Part shown: positions 27,497 to 35,632 of the stretch, in pieces
Layout: each line of letters starts with the position of its first letter
How positions within the stretch are numbered: position 1 is the first letter of the stretch
NCBI RefSeq assembly: GCF_014858725.1
Contig: NZ_AQGV01000009.1
Span: forward strand, 1 to 64,000
Reading direction: 5' to 3'
Length of the DNA: 64,000 bases
From: Pseudoalteromonas aurantia 208
Lineage (GTDB): Bacteria > Pseudomonadota > Gammaproteobacteria > Enterobacterales > Alteromonadaceae
The notes under the pieces: model-generated
What the model saw: only the letters and a program-made list of their open reading frames with translations
Told to the model about the DNA's origin: nothing
Databases searched by the model: none
Translations under genes and position numbers: made by a program

Positions 27497-28063
27497 ATGA
27501 GTATCGCCGCCACTTTAGCTCAAAGAAGCAACGGACAATGTGAATTATGTAGCAATAATACAGGTCTTGACGTTTTTGAAGTACCACCTGTAAATGAAGC
27601 TCACTCAGATAAATGTGTGTATCTATGCTCAACATGCAAACCCCAAGTTGAGGGCAATGAAACGCTACAAACAAATCATTGGCATTGCCTAAATGATAGC
27701 ATGTGGAGCCAAACACCAGCCGTACAAGTCGTTGCTTTTCGTTTATTAAGCCAATTGGCTGTCGAGCATAGTTGGGCACAAGATGCGTTAGATATGTTGT
27801 ATTTAGAAGATGACACGCGAACTTGGGCTGCTCAGGTACTCGCAGATGAAGATGAGATTGTTCATCTGGACAGCAACGGTGTACGACTCAATGCAGGCGA
27901 TACCGTAGTGCTAATTAAAGATCTAGATGTAAAAGGCAGTAGTATTGTGGCAAAAAGAGGAACCGCAGTGCGTAATATTGGCCTAACCTCTAATCCGGAC
28001 CATATAGAAGGTCGAGTTGATGGTCAACGCATTGTTATATTAACTAAATTCGTCAAAAAGTAA
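27497..28063 (+). CDS. PhnA-like zinc-ribbon protein
   Basis: 188 residues of the PhnA/YjdM family, often named alkylphosphonate-utilisation protein although the E. coli member is not needed for phosphonate use. An N-terminal zinc ribbon uses C15, C18, C44 and C47 (CELC...CSTC). A central helical part follows, and the C-terminal PhnA domain (about 115-188) contains LNAGDTVVLIKDLDVKGSS and KRGTAVRNIGLT. It is single, convergent with rlmJ. Confidence 0.88.
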   Translation: MSIAATLAQRSNGQCELCSNNTGLDVFEVPPVNEAHSDKCVYLCSTCKPQVEGNETLQTNHWHCLNDSMWSQTPAVQVVAFRLLSQLAVEHSWAQDALDMLYLEDDTRTWAAQVLADEDEIVHLDSNGVRLNAGDTVVLIKDLDVKGSSIVAKRGTAVRNIGLTSNPDHIEGRVDGQRIVILTKFVKK

Positions 28064-28112
28064 CTCGGATTCAAAGTGGTGCCGCTATATGACAATAGGG
28101 GCACCGGCTAAC

Positions 28113-28949
28113 TTATTCTTCGACAAGCTGTTCGCTGCGGTAAAACCCATTTTCATCACTCAAGATGTCAACCAACTCAGGTAATACATCGTCCATAGCC
28201 GCTTTCAATGTCCAAGGGGGGTTAATTACTATCATACCCGAAGCTGTCATACCATGTTCTTGAGTATCGCAACTGGTTGCCAATTCAAACAGTTGAATAT
28301 TGTTAATACCTGACTCCTTAAGCGTCTCTTCTAACAGGTCAATACGCTCTCTATCCACAACTGGGTACCAAATCATATAAGTACCAGAGTTAAAACGTTT
28401 ATGTGCTTTAATGATCATTTTCGCAGCTTGCTGATAATCCGTTTTTATTTCATACGGAGGATCCATTAAAACACATGCACGTCTTGATGCAGGTGGTACC
28501 AATCCAAGTAACCCTTTAAATCCATCTTCACCACGGACTCTTAAAGACTTTTTATGTGACAAATTCTCTTCTAAAAGCCCCAAGTCTTTAGGGTGTAATT
28601 CAAAAAACCATCCTTTATCTTGACGTCTTAAAAATTGCTCAGCCATTTTCGGCGAACCCGGATAATATAACAAGTCTGTTTTATTAAACGATTTAACCAA
28701 AGTAACAAAATGCGCCAACGTTTCATTGCCACCATCATAGTGCCAAAGCTTTGCTATGCCGTCTAAATACTCTTGGGTCTTTTGCGCATCACTACTGTTG
28801 AGCTCAAAAAAACCAGCTCCGGAATGAGTATCAATGTAATCCAAAGGCTTATCCTTGCGAGTCATGTACTCTAATACTGTCGCAAGGACTAAATGTTTAA
28901 TAATATCTGCTGGATTACCCGCATGAAATGAATGTCTGTAACTAAGCAT
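28113..28949 (-). CDS. rlmJ: 23S rRNA (adenine2030-N6)-methyltransferase
   Basis: Methylates A2030 of 23S rRNA using AdoMet. The start at 28949 (MLSYRHSFHAGNPADIIKH) matches E. coli RlmJ and has a ribosome site (AAGGTCTC); the longer frame to 29072 is rejected. 278 residues (E. coli 280). The catalytic motif of N6-adenine enzymes is DPPYE, within VLMDPPYEIKTDY, and the AdoMet-binding region includes DTHSGAGFFELN. It is divergent from the zapB-like/zapA pair. Confidence 0.95.
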   Translation of the reverse strand: MLSYRHSFHAGNPADIIKHLVLATVLEYMTRKDKPLDYIDTHSGAGFFELNSSDAQKTQEYLDGIAKLWHYDGGNETLAHFVTLVKSFNKTDLLYYPGSPKMAEQFLRRQDKGWFFELHPKDLGLLEENLSHKKSLRVRGEDGFKGLLGLVPPASRRACVLMDPPYEIKTDYQQAAKMIIKAHKRFNSGTYMIWYPVVDRERIDLLEETLKESGINNIQLFELATSCDTQEHGMTASGMIVINPPWTLKAAMDDVLPELVDILSDENGFYRSEQLVEE

Positions 28950-29128
28950 AAAGAGACCTTGCTTCGCAATTGAGCAATTTTGCTGAACCGCTTGTGAATA
29001 AAATAGGGTATATCCGTCATTATTACCCAAAGCCATAGAAAAATCAGCATAAAGGTGCGTAATGACTAGCATCCTACGTCACTTTGTTTTACATTTGCAT
29101 GACAAAAATACTGTATAAGAGCGCATTT

Positions 29129-29359
29129 ATGAATAACGACACTCTCCCTCAACTCGAACAGCTGATCGATCAACTCATTGCTCAAAATGAGCGACTAAAT
29201 AATGAAGTTTCAGGACTTAAAGAGCAAAATAGTAAACTAATCGATGAAAATGAAACTTTACAACTTGAAGTACTTGAAAGTGAAGAGAAGCAAAAAGAAA
29301 CAAGTAGTACTTTAACGAATCTACTTGATAAACTGCAAAGTGCAACCCAGGCGAGCTAA
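29129..29359 (+). CDS. ZapB-like coiled-coil protein (TIGR02449 type)
   Basis: 76 residues, almost wholly coiled coil (LEQLIDQLIAQNERLNNEV...). The start at 29129 is preferred to the frame opening at 29084 because family members are short. Its stop overlaps the zapA start by one base, as is usual for this small gene upstream of zapA in gammaproteobacteria. A role with the Z ring is inferred from that pairing and the ZapB-like shape. Confidence 0.8.
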   Translation: MNNDTLPQLEQLIDQLIAQNERLNNEVSGLKEQNSKLIDENETLQLEVLESEEKQKETSSTLTNLLDKLQSATQAS

Positions 29360-29646
29360 TGTCTGAGAAGATCAATCAAGTTGATGTGACCCTGCTTGGC
29401 AAAACCCATCAATTTGCCTGTTCTGAGGGGCAAGAAAACGTGCTCCTCGATGCCGCGAATTTACTGAATGAGCGCGTTACCCAAATGAAGCAACGCGCCA
29501 CAGTTCGTAATGAACAAAATGCATTGCTCATGGCTGCGCTTTATTTGTGTCACGATTTGCAAGCTCTTGAGCAGCAGCAACAAACGCACCATCAGTCGCA
29601 ACAAATACTAATTGATAAGCTAGTATCACACCTTGAGGTAGATTGA
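29359..29646 (+). CDS. zapA: Cell division protein ZapA
   Basis: Bundles FtsZ filaments at the division site. 95 residues (E. coli 109). The N-terminal beta-rich head contains VDVTLLGKTHQFACSEGQE, then a conserved segment LLDAANLLNERVTQMK and a C-terminal coiled coil. It is translationally coupled to the preceding coiled-coil gene. In many relatives the 6S RNA gene follows zapA; only 64 bases separate zapA from the next gene here. Confidence 0.93.
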   Translation: MSEKINQVDVTLLGKTHQFACSEGQENVLLDAANLLNERVTQMKQRATVRNEQNALLMAALYLCHDLQALEQQQQTHHQSQQILIDKLVSHLEVD

Positions 29647-29710
29647 AGTCTTTATAAAAAACGTATTTTCGGTTAAATTATCGACATGAGATAGATGGGT
29701 TTTTCTAATT

Positions 29711-30706
29711 ATGCGTTTTTTCATTTTTATATTTCTATTGTGTTTTTCATTTTTTACCTTTGCCCAAAAGTGGCATCAGATTGATCCTAATACATTTATT
29801 ATTTCTCCACCAAAAAATGCAATACAGTTACAAACAAACCTTGCCATACTGACAGGTAAAAATTGCGCTGCCGTTATAAATGCACATGGTGATTTCACCG
29901 CCATTGAGCTGACCATCAAGCAAATTAAGAACCGTATAAAAGTCCCTGTTTGCTATTTAATTAGTACGAGTAGTGACATTCATGAAGTACTTGGCATTGC
30001 TTTAATGCAACGTGCATTTCCTGCAGCCTCGTGGATTGCACCTTCACATGTGAAACATAACCTAAGCAATTATCAGCATGCCTACAACGACAAAATCTCC
30101 CAGTACTTAAATAGTTATGAGGTCAGCACTCAAAGAGTGGAAAATTTTGATTTAGAAGGCAAAGCGCTTTGGAAAAATAAAATGCGACAGGCTAATCAAC
30201 GGATCCAAGATTGGAAAAATATTCCTCTTCGCGCTCCCATCGAGGTCAAAAAGCAATTGCAACTAGGTAACCATTTAATTGATATCGAAACGTATTCAGC
30301 ATTCAGTAAAGAAGATTTATCTGTATTCAGTCACCTCAACAATGGCATGTTTGCGGGTACCAGCATCGATCCGATCCCCTACGTCACACACTCAAAGCTC
30401 AATCAATGGCTTCAGACTTTAAGTATTATGGAAAATACATCACAGATTAAATGGCTACTTCCAAGCCATGGAAAACCCTATAAGCGTGCCGCATTAAACA
30501 AACCTATCACTTTTTTACGCACTGTGATGAAGCACAGTATACGACAAAATAATGAGCTCCCTGAAGAATTACTCAAGCGATATCCTAAAAAGGAATTACA
30601 GCCCAAACTAACATTGTTATATCAGATTGCCGTGCAGCACAACCCAAAAAATAATAACAAAACGCTATCTGTGCAAATGCCCAATACCCCGCCTCCTCAA
30701 TTGTAA
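29711..30706 (+). CDS. Secreted MBL-fold-like protein lacking the metal motif
   Basis: 331 residues with an N-terminal signal peptide (FIFIFLLCFSFFTFAQ). The overall pattern is that of metallo-beta-lactamase-fold hydrolases: NLAILTGKNCAAVINAHGDF at the N terminus, GTSIDPIPY and LLPSHGKPY further on. However, the canonical HxHxDH zinc motif is replaced by STSSDIHEV, with both early histidines lost. The protein is therefore unlikely to be a normal zinc hydrolase; it may be a binding or structural relative. It lies 11 bases before the lytic transglycosylase gene and is probably co-transcribed. Confidence 0.65.
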   Translation: MRFFIFIFLLCFSFFTFAQKWHQIDPNTFIISPPKNAIQLQTNLAILTGKNCAAVINAHGDFTAIELTIKQIKNRIKVPVCYLISTSSDIHEVLGIALMQRAFPAASWIAPSHVKHNLSNYQHAYNDKISQYLNSYEVSTQRVENFDLEGKALWKNKMRQANQRIQDWKNIPLRAPIEVKKQLQLGNHLIDIETYSAFSKEDLSVFSHLNNGMFAGTSIDPIPYVTHSKLNQWLQTLSIMENTSQIKWLLPSHGKPYKRAALNKPITFLRTVMKHSIRQNNELPEELLKRYPKKELQPKLTLLYQIAVQHNPKNNNKTLSVQMPNTPPPQL

Positions 30707-30717
30707 AAGGCGAATCC

Positions 30718-32184
30718 ATGCGCATTTTTTATTTACTGACCATCCTTGGAACTTTAAATGGCTGTACGACAATTCAGCCACAGGAAAATAATACTCAAGC
30801 GGTATTTACAGCTCTTACAAAGACCAACAAACCTGAGCCAAAAATAGAACCAAGCTCAACCAAGCCGCCAGCTAACAATTTTAAGTTACCCGAAGAGCCC
30901 CCTTTACTGCCTCCCATAACCAACCTTTGGCAAGTGATAGTTAACCAATTAAGCTTTGATGTCGTACCTACATCTCGGCTGCATAAACGTATTGATTGGT
31001 ATTTAGCACAACCAACTTATTTGGCTCAGGTCAACAAAAGGGCCGCGCCATATCTATACCATATCGTGAAACGTGTTGAACAACGCGGGTTGCCTATGGA
31101 GCTCGTTTTACTGCCGTTCGTAGAAAGTGATTTTAGGCCCACAGCTGTTTCTCAACAAAAAGCCGTTGGCGTATGGCAATTAGTTGAAGCGACAGCATAC
31201 CACTTTGGCGCAATATCTGATCCTTGGTACGATGGGCGTAAAGACGTACTCTCCGCGACGGATGCTGCCCTCGACTATTTAAGCTATTTATACAAACGCT
31301 TTAATGGCAACTGGTTACATGCAATAGCCGCCTATAACACAGGGGAAGGCCGAGTAAAGAAGGCCATTGACCGTAATAGAGCAAAGGGGATCAGTACGCA
31401 CTTTTGGCACTTAAAACTGCCAAAAGAAACATCTGAGTACGTACCTAAATTACTTGCATTAAGCTATTTATTACAAAAAAAGCACCCAAAATTTACTCGG
31501 CCACATCTACCTAACTACGCGCTCTCGACCGCATTAGATGTTGGTCAGCAATTTGATTTTGGCGTTCTTTCTTCCCTAGTGAATGTTCCTAAACAAACAA
31601 TCCACCACTTAAATCCAGGCTTTCTTCGTCATCAAAGTTCCCCTCAAGGTCCACATAAAGTATTACTGCCAATGACTGAAAAAAAACTATTACAAAGTCA
31701 GTTCTTTAAGCGTCACTTTAGCCAAACATATACGGTAAAAAAAGGTGATACCCTTTATAGCATCGCTAAGCGTTTTAATACTAAAGTTAAAACAATCACG
31801 CTACTCAATAACAAAACGAGCTCCTTATTACATATTGGTGAAGTACTTTCTCTAAATAAAGTAACCCAATCTAATAGTTTACTCATTGATTACGAGATCA
31901 GTCCTTACCTTATTGAAAAGAAACAAACCAAGCCCGTCACAATTGAATATTTTCACCAAATCAAACCCGGTGACTCTTTATGGGAGGTCAGTCAGCTCTA
32001 CAAGGTCTCGGTCAAAGACTTAATGATTTGGAATGAGATATCAGCACACAGCATGCTCAAACCAGGCAATACGCTGATTTTGCATTTACCCAAGCCACAG
32101 TTGGTATCTGAACCTGTAAACACTAAACAGTATTTGTCGGAGTTAGAGGTGCTCGTGAAACCAGAAAGCGGGCCTAGACTCTAG
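30718..32184 (+). CDS. mltD: Membrane-bound lytic transglycosylase D-like lipoprotein
   Basis: Cleaves peptidoglycan glycan strands from the outer membrane. 488 residues. A lipoprotein signal ends LNGC (cysteine 16). The SLT domain (about 110-250) has the catalytic glutamate E136 in LLPFVESDFRP and the family motifs AVGVWQLVEATA and HAIAAYNTGEGRV. Two C-terminal LysM repeats (about 338-382 and 410-455; YTVKKGDTLYSIAKRF and HQIKPGDSLWEVSQLY) bind glycan. The domain order matches E. coli MltD (452 residues). Confidence 0.92.
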   Translation: MRIFYLLTILGTLNGCTTIQPQENNTQAVFTALTKTNKPEPKIEPSSTKPPANNFKLPEEPPLLPPITNLWQVIVNQLSFDVVPTSRLHKRIDWYLAQPTYLAQVNKRAAPYLYHIVKRVEQRGLPMELVLLPFVESDFRPTAVSQQKAVGVWQLVEATAYHFGAISDPWYDGRKDVLSATDAALDYLSYLYKRFNGNWLHAIAAYNTGEGRVKKAIDRNRAKGISTHFWHLKLPKETSEYVPKLLALSYLLQKKHPKFTRPHLPNYALSTALDVGQQFDFGVLSSLVNVPKQTIHHLNPGFLRHQSSPQGPHKVLLPMTEKKLLQSQFFKRHFSQTYTVKKGDTLYSIAKRFNTKVKTITLLNNKTSSLLHIGEVLSLNKVTQSNSLLIDYEISPYLIEKKQTKPVTIEYFHQIKPGDSLWEVSQLYKVSVKDLMIWNEISAHSMLKPGNTLILHLPKPQLVSEPVNTKQYLSELEVLVKPESGPRL

Positions 32185-32239
32185 CTTAGTAGTACATCGT
32201 CACGTAAAATGACCGTATAAATTACTTACAGAGACTGAT

Positions 32240-32728
32240 ATGCACATTACTAAAGACACCGCTGTTGAATTCCATTACACACTCAGTGAAGGCGATCAAC
32301 ATATTGAAACGAGCACTACTGATGAGCCGCTTAGCTACATACACGGTAATGACAGTATGCTGCCTGGTCTTGAAAAAGCGCTTGATAATAAAACGACGGG
32401 AGATAAATTCAGCGTGACACTTTCTCCAGAAGAGTCGTATGGAGAGTTTAAAGAAGGCTTAGTACAGCGTATCCCAATTAAACACCTACAAGGCTTAGGC
32501 AACAATAAAGCTTGGAAAGCAGGTATGTCTGCCATTGTGGAGTCAAACCAGGGTAAACATCAAGTTACCATCATTAAAGTGGGGAAGTTCAACGCTGACT
32601 GTGACCTTAACCACCCATTCGCTGGCAAAACTTTAACGTTCGACGTAGAAGTGATCTCGGTACGAGAAGCCACGGCAGAAGAACTCTCGCATGGGCATGT
32701 TCACGGTGCCGGTGGTTGTGGACATTAA
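32240..32728 (+). CDS. SlyD-like FKBP-type peptidyl-prolyl isomerase
   Basis: 162 residues. FKBP fold with an insert-in-flap domain, as in SlyD: FHYTLSEGDQHIETS, the substrate-site stretch YIHGNDSMLPGLEKAL, and SVTLSPEESYGEF. The C terminus GHVHGAGGCGH is a short metal-binding tail like the one SlyD uses for nickel. It catalyses proline isomerisation and may act as a chaperone or nickel donor. Because more than one SlyD-like gene can occur per genome, no symbol is assigned. Confidence 0.9.
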   Translation: MHITKDTAVEFHYTLSEGDQHIETSTTDEPLSYIHGNDSMLPGLEKALDNKTTGDKFSVTLSPEESYGEFKEGLVQRIPIKHLQGLGNNKAWKAGMSAIVESNQGKHQVTIIKVGKFNADCDLNHPFAGKTLTFDVEVISVREATAEELSHGHVHGAGGCGH

Positions 32729-32731
32729 ACT

Positions 32732-33460
32732 ATGACAAAAGTTGCCATTGTTACCGGTGGCAGCTTTGGCATTGGCCTCGCCATTGTCGAAAAGCTGCTA
32801 TCACAAGATTATCAAGTCTTTAACCTCGACATAGCCCCCAGTGAGCGCGGTCAGTTCATCCATTGTGATGTCAGTAACGTTGCACAGGTCAACGCTGCAA
32901 TCGCACAAATCACAGAGAAAAACAAACGCATTGATGTCTTAGTTTCCAATGCTGGAAAACATTTAAGTGCAACGATTGAAGAGACTGATGAAAAAACTCT
33001 TGATCAGCTCTTTTCTCTGAATGTAAAAGGTGCATACGCGGCCACAAAAGCCGTATTACCAATAATGAAAGCCCAAAATAATGGGGCTATTATTTTCATT
33101 TCCTCAGATCAAGCTCTCGTCGGTAAACGCAATTCATTCGCTTATAATTTAACAAAGTCAGCACTCGCCTCAATGGCCAAAACAACAGCGCTAGATTACG
33201 CACCAAATAACATTCGCGCCAATGCAGTGTGCCCTGGCACAATAGAAACTCCACTATTCCATAGCGCTATCGATAAATATTGTGAACAAAGCAACGCAGA
33301 TAAAGCCACGATAGTTGCAGAGGAGGCCGCATTGCAACCACTTGGCCGCTTAGGTAAAGCGCAAGAAGTTGCAGCATTAGTGGCATTTCTCGTCAGTGAT
33401 GATGCCAGTTTCATAACCGGCAGCCTACAAACTATTGACGGGGGGTATACGGCGCAATGA
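32732..33460 (+). CDS. Short-chain dehydrogenase/reductase
   Basis: NAD(P)-dependent oxidoreductase of 242 residues with the classical SDR features: TGGSFGIG cofactor motif (about 8-15), NAG near residue 78, catalytic serine in FISSD and YxxxK in AYNLTKSAL, and the C-terminal DGGYTAQ. An aspartate at the end of the second strand (NLDIA) suggests preference for NAD. It overlaps the following amidohydrolase gene by 4 bases. The pair resembles sugar dehydrogenase-lactonase modules; the substrate is not known. Confidence 0.88.
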   Translation: MTKVAIVTGGSFGIGLAIVEKLLSQDYQVFNLDIAPSERGQFIHCDVSNVAQVNAAIAQITEKNKRIDVLVSNAGKHLSATIEETDEKTLDQLFSLNVKGAYAATKAVLPIMKAQNNGAIIFISSDQALVGKRNSFAYNLTKSALASMAKTTALDYAPNNIRANAVCPGTIETPLFHSAIDKYCEQSNADKATIVAEEAALQPLGRLGKAQEVAALVAFLVSDDASFITGSLQTIDGGYTAQ

Positions 33461-34290
33461 TTGCCATTATTGACCCTCACATTCATTTTTTTGATTTGCA
33501 AATGGGTCAATATGAATGGCTGGTGGGGGATACCCCGCCAAATTGGGCCAATTTATCTCTGATAAAACAAAACCATAACCCCAATCACTTAAAAAACCCC
33601 ACTTTCTTAGTGGAAGCAGTCGTGCATATTGAAGCCGGATTTAATAATCAACATCCTCACAAAGAACTCGAATGGCTTGCGAAGGCAGCTCGGCCATTGC
33701 GGTACGGGGCTATTGCCTATATTGATATCACATTAGAGCCGATACACTTTTCTGAGCAGCTCTCTAAGTTGCTTCACGACCCTTGCCTTAGAGGTATTCG
33801 TGATATTACTGAAGGCACTGATGCAATACGTTTACTGCACCCCAATGTATTCACAAACCTCTCCACTTTGAGCTGTCACAAGTTATGCTTTGAAGCGCAG
33901 TTTGAACTAAACAATCAACAAGTTGCTAACCAAGTTGCCAACTACTGCCTATCATTACCGCACCTATCACTGTTTCTTAATCATGCAGGGTTGCTTGAAC
34001 GTAATACACAATGGGATCACAGTATGGCTAAGCTATCAAGCTGTCCAAATATAGCGATCAAATTTTCGGGTTTCGAGCATCTTATATCTCCATTATCAAA
34101 AAACACATGTCTACAACTATGTCTTCAATACTTTGGAGATGAACGTATCATGTTCGCTTCAAATTACCCGGTATGTTTGATGGAAAAAAGTTATGAAGAA
34201 ATATGGCTGGAGTACCGTCAACTTGTTGAAAATGAAGTGTTATGGAAAAAACTCAGTTACCACAATGCAAAACGGTTATATCGCCTTTAA
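33457..34290 (+). CDS. Amidohydrolase-2 family, probable lactonase
   Basis: 277 residues, TIM-barrel metal hydrolase. Motifs seen are DPHIHFFD (HxH), the second-site histidines in NHAGL, and FASNYPVCL near the C terminus, where the family often has an aspartate and this protein has asparagine. It is closest in pattern to L-fucono/L-rhamnono-lactonase-type members. Translationally coupled to an upstream SDR (4-base overlap), so dehydrogenation of a sugar followed by lactone opening is a reasonable inference. No sugar transporter or kinase is adjacent. Confidence 0.78.
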   Translation: MIAIIDPHIHFFDLQMGQYEWLVGDTPPNWANLSLIKQNHNPNHLKNPTFLVEAVVHIEAGFNNQHPHKELEWLAKAARPLRYGAIAYIDITLEPIHFSEQLSKLLHDPCLRGIRDITEGTDAIRLLHPNVFTNLSTLSCHKLCFEAQFELNNQQVANQVANYCLSLPHLSLFLNHAGLLERNTQWDHSMAKLSSCPNIAIKFSGFEHLISPLSKNTCLQLCLQYFGDERIMFASNYPVCLMEKSYEEIWLEYRQLVENEVLWKKLSYHNAKRLYRL

Positions 34291-35054
34291 GATCGTATTT
34301 GTACTAAATCATAAGCGGTTAGATCAGGCACTATTGCCTGAAGCCTAGCCTCCGTTTCATCCAAGGTATTTAAGCACTCACAATATTCTTCAGCTTTATT
34401 TTCTAGTTGTTGTGCTTTTTTTTCTAACGATTTATCAATTTCTTTCGTGATAATATCCATCCGCTGGCTCATATCAGTAATACGGTCTTCTATATTGCCC
34501 TCTCGCGATTTAAACGCATCGCCTAAAGAGACTAAAATCGCTCCTAAAGATCCATGAACAGCTGAGTGAATTTTTTGACTAATCTCTTTCGTGAAAAAAT
34601 CATCTATCTTCGATAAAGACTGAGGTGCAATAAAGAAGAAATCATCCCCTCTTTTAAACTTATCCATTAAAGCACGCTCAACATACTGTAACTGTGTTTT
34701 AAGTACTTCAGGTTCTTTATCTGACATACCTTCAACAACTTGTTCAATCGCACTTAAACCCAAATTTACACCATCCGTTGCTAAACTTACCAATTCAGGA
34801 ACGGTGTCTCGTATCCCTTTTGAATACTCATATAAAACTTGTGTTTCTTGTTCAGAGAGATCGATCCAATAGCCTTGAATTAAAAGTTGGGTATCATTAT
34901 TAATTTGTACTCGAGTTTGCCCTTTATCAACAATACGGATCACTGAATCAGTTATAATCAAACCATGCCCAAGCTCAACCTCACACTTCCCCTGAGCAAA
35001 GCAAGTAAGTGGCAACATAGACAACAGCAAACTGCAGCGCTTTATGAATGACAT
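34287..35054 (-). CDS. YggN-like DUF2884 periplasmic protein
   Basis: 255 residues with a signal peptide (about 1-21, ending CFAQG). The mature protein opens KCEVELGHGLIITDSVIRI, followed by a helical domain with long coiled coil (DMSQRMDIITKEIDKSLEKKA), as in the DUF2884/YggN family. A CEC motif lies near the C terminus. Its function is unknown in E. coli as well. It overlaps the end of the convergent amidohydrolase gene by 4 bases. Confidence 0.8.
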   Translation of the reverse strand: MSFIKRCSLLLSMLPLTCFAQGKCEVELGHGLIITDSVIRIVDKGQTRVQINNDTQLLIQGYWIDLSEQETQVLYEYSKGIRDTVPELVSLATDGVNLGLSAIEQVVEGMSDKEPEVLKTQLQYVERALMDKFKRGDDFFFIAPQSLSKIDDFFTKEISQKIHSAVHGSLGAILVSLGDAFKSREGNIEDRITDMSQRMDIITKEIDKSLEKKAQQLENKAEEYCECLNTLDETEARLQAIVPDLTAYDLVQIRS

Positions 35055-35110
35055 AGAATCTCCTTAACATACATCGCGTCAGAATATCAAACTTTCACGC
35101 AATACCAAAA

Positions 35111-35623
35111 CTATTTGCTGTACCGAACGAGTCGTAAAAATATATCAGATGTTTTGGCTTTAATGTTGTTTTTCCCGTCTGAAAACTGGTAAGCCCACGC
35201 ATGGTCAATTTGTGTTATCGCAGTGGTACTCGTCCAATAGTTTTCATTCAGCGTTCCTGAGAAAATGGTGATATTGGCGGCAGGTTCTACACACTGGAAC
35301 TCAACAATACTTGCCAACTCTTTTATGTTTGGTACATGCCAATCTTTAAACTCCCCAAGCTCATCATTCGCAGCGGCACTCAAAGCTTGCTGCCAATTAA
35401 GTTGTTGAGCTGTACCTGTGCAACTCTGATCACCCGAATTATATATTTGGCCAAAATTACACCGTTGCCACATAAGCCCAGTGAAAGAGTCTGTCACAGT
35501 GCCTTCTGTTGAGATTGAAAACCGTTCCGTCGGCGACGTACTAACAACGGTTGATATACAAGTTTGCGCTGCTAATAACGACATTGAAGTCATAGATATG
35601 CAGATTAATATAAAAATTCTCAC
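35111..35623 (-). CDS. Secreted DUF1566 (Lcl C-terminal) protein
   Basis: 170 residues: a signal peptide (about 1-19) and one DUF1566 domain (TDSFTGLMWQRCNFGQ, the conserved WHVPNIKELASIVEF block, NYWTSTT and the terminal LRLVRYS). DUF1566 has a lectin-like fold and is found in extracellular proteins, some binding sugars. It is encoded 9 bases after a larger lipoprotein with the same domain at its C terminus, suggesting a duplicated pair. Confidence 0.83.
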   Translation of the reverse strand: MRIFILICISMTSMSLLAAQTCISTVVSTSPTERFSISTEGTVTDSFTGLMWQRCNFGQIYNSGDQSCTGTAQQLNWQQALSAAANDELGEFKDWHVPNIKELASIVEFQCVEPAANITIFSGTLNENYWTSTTAITQIDHAWAYQFSDGKNNIKAKTSDIFLRLVRYSK

Positions 35624-35632
35624 AAATAACTC

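Noticed and set aside
29082-29130. LexA-box-like half site (CTGTATAAG) before the zapB-like gene
   Set aside because: Only one half matches; more likely part of a -10 element.
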